Below, in pieces: positions 57,509 through 64,000 of a stretch of 64,000 nucleotides of DNA. The notes below the pieces were generated by a model. The model saw only the letters and a list, made by a program, of their open reading frames with translations. It did not search any database and was not told the origin of the DNA. Both the position numbers and the translations under genes were made by a program. Positions within the stretch are counted from its first letter, which is position 1; every line of letters begins with the position of its first letter. The stretch comes from Nelumbo lutea (lineage: Eukaryota; Streptophyta; Magnoliopsida; Proteales; Nelumbonaceae), in the NCBI GenBank assembly GCA_022828595.1, contig JAKGHH010000002.1, forward strand, positions 82,304,076 to 82,368,075. The letters are read 5' to 3'.

Positions 57509-60500
57509 TTTTTCTGATGAACTCTAATATACATTCTTCTCAAGGCAAGAGAAAATATCAAAATATACTTCTTTTCCAGCTTGGTTTTCTATTGACTTGT
57601 ATTAGCATATAGCAAGTTAAAAAGTCTATTTAGTTGGCCTGAGTCAATATATTTAATTTCTTTGATTACTTGCTTTTTTCTAAACGTTCACAAGCTGATT
57701 TCTTGCTTTGTGAAGAGAAAATATCAAAATATACTTTCTTTTCTTTTTCTTAACTGAAAAACTTTGCCATTTGAAACTCCTTAGGGGAATCACATTATTA
57801 TGAATACCAAAAATTCCTTAGTAAATTATGTGCAGTTTCAGTGTATCTTTTACTCCTTGTAAGTGCATCTGAAGTTCTTATTTGTAAGAAAATGCTCATT
57901 TGTTGCCAAATCTTTATGAAATATCTCTTAATTGACTAAGTTTATTTTTTTATTTATTTTGAAAAGTTACTATCAAAATTAGTGTACTTTTCTCTTGATA
58001 AAATAATAAAGGCTTCATGTGTTTGGTCTTGGTATTAAACATGAAACCAAGGCAAGGAGAAATGGTCATTACCACGATCTAGCATGTTCCTTTATCTTGG
58101 AAAATGTGTGTTTCCCTTATCTGTCAGTAATGGGAAGGCTTTTGTAAAATAAAGAGAAAAAAGGTTGACAGAGAGAGAATAAAGAAAGTGGGAAATGAGA
58201 GACTACAAAACCAAATTCAGTCTGCTAACAGAAATACAAAACATTTGTATGAAACTGTGGTACAACAAACATTAGTTGCCATTGGTGCACAAGATAACAA
58301 AATGTTCATATAAGCCCTGACTTTACGACTTGAAAACATTCCTGTGAACCTCTATTTCACTACATCAAACCATTACTTTCTGTCAGCACACATTGTAACA
58401 GGATATTATGAGAACATTTTAACCTCTGAGCAACCCCCTCTGATGTATGGTGCTCCCAACCAACTTGATTTTTTTGTTGATTTCTAGATGTTTTCTTGTA
58501 TCTATTATGAGCTGGAAATCAACTTGTATAGATTCTTAGAGGGGTAAGGTATTTATGTCCCCCTACATAGGTTTTCATTTTACAATATTAATAAAATGAA
58601 TGCTGGGAGGGTGGGTCTTGGCACAACGATTGGTTGCTCCATTGCGACCTTGGTGACCAGGGTTCAAATCTTGTGAACAGCCTCTCTGTATGTGCAGGGA
58701 TAAGGCTGCACACACTGTCCCTCCCCAGACCCTGTATTGGTGGGAGCCTCGTTCACTAGGCTGCCCTTAATAAAATGAATGCTGGACGAACCCTTCAATG
58801 GGAGTAAATTTTAGATTTGAAGAGGAAAAGTAAAGTGGTGTACGTTGATTTTGTATGATCTATTAAAGTCAATTTTGATCTTTAGATTATGAAGGTGCTT
58901 ACCCATACTTCTGCCATCTGATTTTCTTTTATTTATTGCAGGTCCACTAGGAACTGTCACCTCTGCAACTTTGAAGTATCTTAATCTTTCTTCAAATAAG
59001 TTGTCGGGCTCCTTGCCTGCAAAGGTAGGAAACTGTGCAATTGTAGATTTGAGTAATAATATGCTCTCAGGACAATTATCAAGAATTCAGAGTTGGGGAA
59101 ATTATGTCGAAGTTATTCATCTAAGTTCAAACTTATTGACAGGAACCTTTCCTAACAGAACTTCTCAATTCTTGAGGCTGAATTCTTTTAAGGTATCTAA
59201 CAACTCAATAGAGGGGGTTCTCCCACTTGTATTAGGAACATACCCACAGCTAAATGTGATCGATTTTAGCCACAACAAGCTTAATGGGCCCCTACTTCCT
59301 AGCTTATTTACATCATTGAAATTGACTGCTCTCAACCTTTCAGGAAACAGCTTAAGTGGGCCCATCCCACTTCAAGCACTTCTTAATGTTCCTTCTCTAG
59401 GTTCCAATCAAAATATTACCCTGGTTTTTCTTGATCTGTCAGATAACTCGTTAAGTGGCAATTTGCCATCGGAGTTCAGTGATTTCCATGATTTGGTGTA
59501 TCTTGATATATCTATGAATCATTTTGAAGGTAGCATCCCTGAGAACCTTCCAGATGGGTTAAAAGAATTCAATGTGTCCTATAATAATCTCTCTGGTGTT
59601 GTACCTGTAAATTTGAGGAGGTTTCCAGACTCTGCTTTTCATCCTGGAAATTCCTTACTGATTCTCCCTCATCCTTCCCCAAAAGATGCTCCTGAGGTTA
59701 CTCTAAGGGGGAAGCATGGAATCCATACAAAATCTGTAGTTAAAACTGCTCTAATTGCAGGTTTTGTTGGCATGGCTGCTATTTTAGCTCTTTTCTCCTT
59801 AATTGTTTACCACAAGGCCTGCAGACAAAGATGTGAAGGATGGAGGAACAATTCCAATGAAACTGTTGAGAAGAAAGGTATTCCAGAGGGGGGTTCTCCT
59901 GGTCATCATGTATTTGGGATTCACAAAAATGTTGACCCATCTCGAGCTTCATTGGGCCTTTCTCAAGATCGTTTAGCTTCTTCAGAAATGGATTCAGTAC
60001 ATGAGCATGGTGGCACTTCATCAATTGTAGGAAAGTTCACAGAGTTACAAATTCCTGGGTCTCTAGTGAAGGATAAAGCAATATCTTCTCCTATTTCAAT
60101 ATTTTCATCTTCTTCACCCTGTTCTAATGATCTACATCTCTCTGAGAATCCTATTGTGCTCAGGGTCTGTTCTCCTGATAAATTGGCTGGAGATTTACAC
60201 CTTTTTGAAGGCTCACCGGGGTTCACATTGGAAGAGCTTTCTCGTGCACCAGCAGAGGTAATTGGTAGAAGTTGTCATGGGATATCATACAAAGCTACAC
60301 TTGACAGAGGTAGCGTATTGGCTGTGAAATGGCTCAAGGAAGGGATATCAAAAGGCAAGAAAGAATTTTCAAGGGAAGCGAAGAAGCTTGGTAATATCAG
60401 ACATCCAAATATAGTTTCTTTACAAGGTTATTATTGGGGTCCTAAGGATCATGAGAAGCTATTAATATCAAATTACATCAATGCATCATGCTTGGCTGAC

Positions 60501-60510
60501 TATCTTTTTG
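56264..60510 (+). CDS. LRR receptor-like kinase, probable-inactive type (exons 1-2)
   Basis: Plasma-membrane receptor-like kinase. Coding parts are 56264-57161 and 58942-60510, separated by a phase-1 intron (GAAG/GTGAAT donor, TTGCAG/GTCC acceptor); the exons join as LEG-PLGTV. The 822 codons seen give a signal peptide (MQSIVLIFLFLVEVAFG), an N-terminal LRR cap (ALLEFKKGI, W-x-GISC), about 20 LRRs with LxxLxLSxNxxSGxxP units, a transmembrane helix (about residues 572-592, TALIAGFVGMAAILALFSLI), a Ser-rich juxtamembrane region, and the kinase N-lobe (FTLEELSRAPAEVIGRS, invariant Lys in LAVKWLKEG, NIRHPNIVSLQGYYWGP). It resembles Arabidopsis At2g27060 and At5g10020, which belong to a class annotated as probable inactive kinases. 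The donor TTTTTG/GTAAGA at 60510 opens an intron; the C-lobe exon is not in the window. No stop or frameshift was found in these exons. Confidence 0.93.
57162..58941 (+). other. Intron 1 of the LRR receptor kinase
   Basis: 1780 bp, GT-AG, T-rich before the acceptor. Carries a TA microsatellite (about 57470-57512) and a SINE (58607-58766). Open frames within it, such as 57262-57612, are low-complexity and not coding. Confidence 0.85.
58588..58785 (+). mobile_element. Au-like SINE with 19-bp target duplication
   Basis: A tRNA-derived SINE body at 58607-58766. It has a pol III A-box-like TCTTGGCACAACGATTGG, a B box GGTTCAAATC (about 58670), the CCTCCCCAGACCCTG-type 3' region and a terminal TGCCCTT, matching the Au SINE family of angiosperms. 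Flanks are identical 19-bp duplications TTAATAAAATGAATGCTGG at 58588-58606 and 58767-58785. It lies in the sense orientation in intron 1. Confidence 0.9.
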
Positions 60511-61184
60511 GTAAGATCCTTTTGTTCCTGTCTTTTGTTCATGTATTTTTTTTTGATAATTCTGTCTTTTGTTCATGTTATGCAGCTCAAAAAATGGTAA
60601 TGTATGTGACTCTTAAAAAAATTTAAGGATCCTAGGTGATTAAAATGATTATTTATCAGGCTCAAAGGGTTTCTTATGTTGTGTATTCATTCATGGTAGG
60701 CAGGACCACAGCATGATGAGCCCAATCATAACCATCTGAACCATGATGTTTCTGTCCAATGAACGGAAAAACCAGTGTGGTAATTAGTTAGGAAAGTCAA
60801 TAGCAATTATATATATAGATCGAAAATAGATATCCTTTCTGGGACCACTGAGTAATGGAATAATGGGTTCTAATTGGATATTGAGCCAGTTGAAGTCCAA
60901 ATCCTACAAGACCGTAAAATTCATATTTCTGTCTAACCCTTTTTGGGTCAAATTTGAGTTCTAAATACCATGTGTGTTATAATTGGATAAAACTTGGATA
61001 TATTCTCATTTTGTCCATGGTTAAAATCAAATTTGACAAGTATTTATACTATTAACTCCATATATTTCACATGACAAGAGTGACCTTTTGTAGATTTTTC
61101 TTCCTTGCACTGAAAGACATGGGCTTAATGACATTTCTCTTATAATCTGCATGTTGTATCTGATGTGCTTCTCCCTCTTTTCAT
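60511..61184 (+). other. Start of intron 2 of the LRR receptor kinase
   Basis: Opens with GTAAGATCC. A 17-bp phrase CTGTCTTTTGTTCATGT is repeated near 60529 and 60561. An acceptor-like TTATGCAG at about 60584 leads only to a short frame unlike kinase sequence. No further exon is recognisable before Copia C9. Confidence 0.6.
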
Positions 61185-61499
61185 TGTTGTGTAGGATTCT
61201 ATTTTGTTTTTACACCCCCTGTCCCAAATACCGTAAGGCCTTCGTTCATGCTGCAAATCTGTTTCCTCAATTCATTATTGTTGTCAGTTGTTTATGTTTA
61301 TGTATTCAGGTTTAGTACCATAAGGGTACTGTTGTAATTTCCTCTTTGATTACATTGTTCGGCTGTACTAGTATAAATAATAAAAGATCATTCTTTCGCC
61401 CCCTAAGTTCAATAGGGGCTTTCAGTCTCTTGGCACTCCTCTCCTCTCTCCCTCTCTTCTCTCCTCTTGTCTCTCACTTGCCCTCGCTCTTGCTCAACA
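61185..61499 (+). repeat. 5' LTR of Copia C9
   Basis: The right end CTCAACA is fixed by the primer site that follows. The left end is placed at TGTTGTGTAGG but could be a few bases off. TATA box TATAAATA at 61372-61379. The CT-rich block 61430-61490 lies in U5. Confidence 0.65.
61372..61379 (+). promoter_or_regulatory. TATA box in C9 LTR
   Basis: TATAAATA, 120 bp before the LTR end, a usual distance for a Copia U3/R boundary. Transcription from it would run in the same direction as the kinase gene. Confidence 0.6.
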
Positions 61500-61511
61500 T
61501 GGTATCAGAGC
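61500..61511 (+). promoter_or_regulatory. Primer-binding site (tRNA-iMet) of C9
   Basis: TGGTATCAGAGC, an exact 12-base match to the initiator tRNA-Met complement, directly after the LTR end. Confidence 0.9.
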
Positions 61512-62036
61512 AAGTCGTCCAGGCCTGAAGGGTGGTGTCAAGCAAACAGTAGCAGATAGTCTTTTCATCTCCCAAGGCTGTATCCATCGAACTGCTAATC
61601 AGTTGTATTCAGTTCGACCCAGAAGTTGTAGAGACTTTTCATCTTCCAGCCCAGAAGTGGTATTCATTGTTGATTCGACTGTAGAGAGGCTATCATCTGA
61701 GGTTCGTAGAGGGAGTTTTTGGCTTACAGAGAGGCTATCATCCGAAGTTAAAAGAGGTACTGTTCATTTACTATTCGGCTGCCCTACGGATTGGCTGTTT
61801 ACTGATTGGCTGTTCAGTCGATTGATGGACTATTGAGGGACTGTTTTTTTTTAACAAAGTAGTTGTATTCAACTTTGTTTTGTAGTCCTTACCCCTTCGA
61901 TGGACTGTTGATGTCCTAAAACATATTTTTGTATTGATCTCAGTCATTGACTGTTCGGCTACCAGACCTGCCGATTAGGGGTGTGGTGATCTTCACCTGT
62001 TTTTTCTATTTTGTTGGAGGGTCATATGACATCTAT

Positions 62037-62198
62037 ACAACTGTAGGTCATACAGACCTGATTGTGTACTGCAACTGCAGTGTTCTCTTCTTGGATTCCT
62101 ACAAGACCGTAGGTTATACAACTGTAGGTCATACAGACCTGATTGTGTACTGCAACTACAATGTTCTCTTCTTGGATTCCTACAAGACCGTAGGTTAT
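62037..62198 (+). repeat. 81-bp tandem duplication in C9 leader
   Basis: ACAACTGTAGGTCATACAG recurs at 62037 and 62118. The two units differ at only a few bases, and 81 is a multiple of three, so a leader frame at 61947-62297 stays open across both. Confidence 0.9.
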
Positions 62199-62293
62199 AC
62201 AGACCTGTTCCATAGGTCAGAAGGACCTGTTTCTATAATAGCCGTGTACGGAAGTACTCCTTTGGTTGCCTTTTTTTTTTTAAACCAGGAATC

Positions 62294-64000
62294 ATGAGTA
62301 GTGAAGATTCAACTTCATCTGGAGTTTCCTCAATGCCGAATGGAATGGGTGGGGGTGACCTATCCTTTCCTATGGCTGTTGTCTCTCTTGATGGTTTAAA
62401 TTACCTAAAGTGGTCAAGAGGGATCAAGTTATACATCACTGCAAGAGGGAAGATAGGCTACATTAATGGGAGGATAAAAGAACCATCCTCCGGGAGTGCT
62501 GAATATGATAGATGGAATCAGGAGAACAGTATTGTTATGTCCTGGCTCTTGGTTTCCATGTAACCTCAAATCAGGAAGAATTTCATGTGGGCTGAAACTG
62601 CGAATGAAATCTGGGAACAAGCAAAGTCTACATATTCAGAATTGAGACACTATGCCAAAATCTATCAACTGCAGGCAGCATCTTCTACTTGTAGACAGGG
62701 GGAGAGGTGTTTATCGGTCTATTACTCTGACTTAACATCTGCCTGGAAGGAGTTGGATCACTACCAGAGTGTGGATTGGAAGTGTGATGAGGATGCTAAG
62801 AAGTACAAACAGATTGTCTCCCAGCAAAGGGTGTTTGCATTCTTACATGGTCTAAATCCTATGTATGAATCTATTAGAGTTCAAATTCTCAGCTCTAAGG
62901 ATCTCCCTTCTGTTCAGGAAGTCTATGCTCTTGTACAATCGGAAGAAAGCAGGAGAAATTTGATGAACAACCCTGGTGGGGATGCTGTTGTGTTAGTTGC
63001 AAAATGGGGTGTATCTGCTGGTGGGGGATCTTCTTCCCGGAAAGGAGAGCTCCAGAAAAAAACAGAAGATAAGGAAAAATTGTGGTGCACTCATTGCTAG
63101 AAACCCCAACACACCAAAGATACCTGTTGGGATCTTCATGGGAAACCAAAATGGGCTCAAGATCTGACTAAGAAGCATAGTTCAGAGGTGAATAAGAAGT
63201 ACGGGCAGCAAAATACAAAGAAACATCACATGGCCAACATGGCTACCCGGGAGCATCAGCCTACCATTTCTACTGTGACTCAGACACATCTCACTGGACC
63301 TGACCCGAGGGAGGACATTATGAATTCCTTCCGTAACCATTTAGAGCTCTATGGTAGAGCAATTCGTCAGATGGATACTCCTCCCTCAACCTCATTTGCA
63401 TCTACGTTAGGTAACCCTGCCACTGCTTTCCATGTTGCTTCTCACACCCATGACTCTCCATGGATCATTGATTCTGGAGCATCAAAACATATGACTGGTA
63501 CGTCTTCTTACTTTCAAACCTATCACCCTCTTTCTGGAAGAGACAAGGTGAGATTAGCCGATGGATCATACTCTTCCATAGCTGGTCAAGGAACTATCTC
63601 TCTTCCTCTTGGCCTTACCCTCTCTGATGTTCTTCATGTTCCAAATTTTCCCAGTAATTTGTTCTCTGTTAGTAGTGTTACTAATTCCTTGAATTGTTCA
63701 GTGATTTTTTTTCCCTTCTCATTGTGTGATTCAGGATCTGGCCTCGGGGAAGACGATTGGTAGGGGTCGTATGGCTGATGGACTTTACATGCTGGAGAAT
63801 AAGGCTGGTCTTCATGTTACAGAGTCTATGAGTCAGTCCTGTAAGAAAAAAGTCTATTTATGGCATTGTCGTCTTGGTCATTTGTCTTTTGAGTCTTTGA
63901 AAGTTGTATTCCCAGAACTGTTTAAGTCAATGTCTGTCTCTGACTTTTCTTGTCAAACATGTCAGTTGAGTAAACATTGTAGAACTCATTTTCTTCAAAG
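62294..64000 (+). pseudogene. Copia C9 gag-pol, partial and inactive
   Basis: Gag from ATG 62294 (LDGLNYLKWSRGIKLYI block and QQRVFAFLHGLNPMYESIR block), a CCHC knuckle CTHC-stop-KPQHTKDTC (about 63086), protease DSGASKHMTG (about 63469) and pre-integrase LWHCRLGHLS (about 63859). In-frame stops are TAA 62561-62563 and TAG 63098-63100, the latter inside the knuckle. A one-base gain in a T-run (about 63703-63710) shifts the frame before QDLASGKTIG. The frame continues beyond the window. Otherwise well preserved. Confidence 0.9.

Larger units (their letters stand above)
61185..64000 (+). mobile_element. Copia element C9 in kinase gene intron 2
   Basis: A Copia element unrelated to C1-C8. Short 5' LTR (about 61185-61499), primer site, 0.8-kb leader, then gag, protease and pre-integrase code to the window end. 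It lies in the sense orientation in the intron opened at 60511. The 3' half and the 3' LTR are outside the window, so the target duplication cannot be checked. Confidence 0.85.

Noticed and set aside
57262..57612. 116-codon frame in intron 1 of the kinase gene
   Set aside because: AT-rich, includes a TA microsatellite, lies between well-supported splice sites.
60511..60626. Read-through of exon 2 to a stop at 60626
   Set aside because: Sequence after 60510 does not resemble kinase, and a GTAAGA donor sits exactly where it departs.
62429..62620. Minus-strand frames overlapping C9 gag
   Set aside because: Shadows of the gag frame with no domain.

Overview
This is nuclear DNA from a flowering plant. 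The evidence is spliced eukaryotic gene structure with GT-AG introns, a leucine-rich-repeat receptor kinase of a plant-only family, an Au-type SINE, plant Copia and Gypsy elements primed by initiator tRNA-Met, a plant LINE and a Helitron. Nothing fixes the species; a non-grass angiosperm with a large, repeat-rich genome is an inference. No organellar, bacterial or CRISPR sequence was seen.

Positions 1 to about 52,800 are a graveyard of transposable elements. One long-LTR Copia family dominates (LTR about 1.9 kb, TGTTAGACAG at the start, CCCTTCA at the end). I number its copies C1-C8: C1 (1-1626, minus, LTR plus leader), C2 (7787-13958, 5' truncated), C3 (15530-17400, minus, solo LTR with CAAAT duplications), C4 (18430-34277), C5 (23183-32587, complete, nested in the 3' LTR of C4 with GTCGG duplications), C6 (45427-46874), C7 (46875-47155, minus) and C8 (49889-52802). 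C4 lies inside a minus-strand Gypsy-like element (G2), giving a three-level nest. Around these are a degraded Gypsy reverse transcriptase and LTR (2329-3987), the 3' half of another Gypsy element (G1, 4954-7786), a LINE (36240-39110, minus), a Helitron Rep/helicase (39525-43202, minus) with a small foldback element beside it, and a second Gypsy-like copy (G3, 47156-49888, plus) facing G2. All coding regions carry stops, frameshifts or deletions. Many stops look like C-to-T decay (CGA to TGA, CAG to TAG, TGG to TAG).

Positions 52,800-64,000 are gene-bearing. There is a short acyl-CoA-binding-protein-like exon remnant (53343-53420), a purine-rich tract (54040-54330), then a promoter and long 5' leader feeding an LRR receptor-like kinase gene of the 'probable inactive receptor kinase' At2g27060/At5g10020 type. 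Exon 1 is 56264-57161 and exon 2 is 58942-60510. Intron 1 holds an Au-like SINE with a perfect 19-bp target duplication. The second intron opens at 60511 and runs into a different, short-LTR Copia element (C9, from about 61185 past the window end). The last kinase exon is therefore either beyond 64,000 or lost.

The only gene likely to serve the host is the receptor kinase. The most informative observations are the nested insertions with exact duplications, two Copia copies sharing the same RNase H deletions, a solo LTR splitting an unidentified reading frame, and the transposon-loaded introns of the kinase gene.
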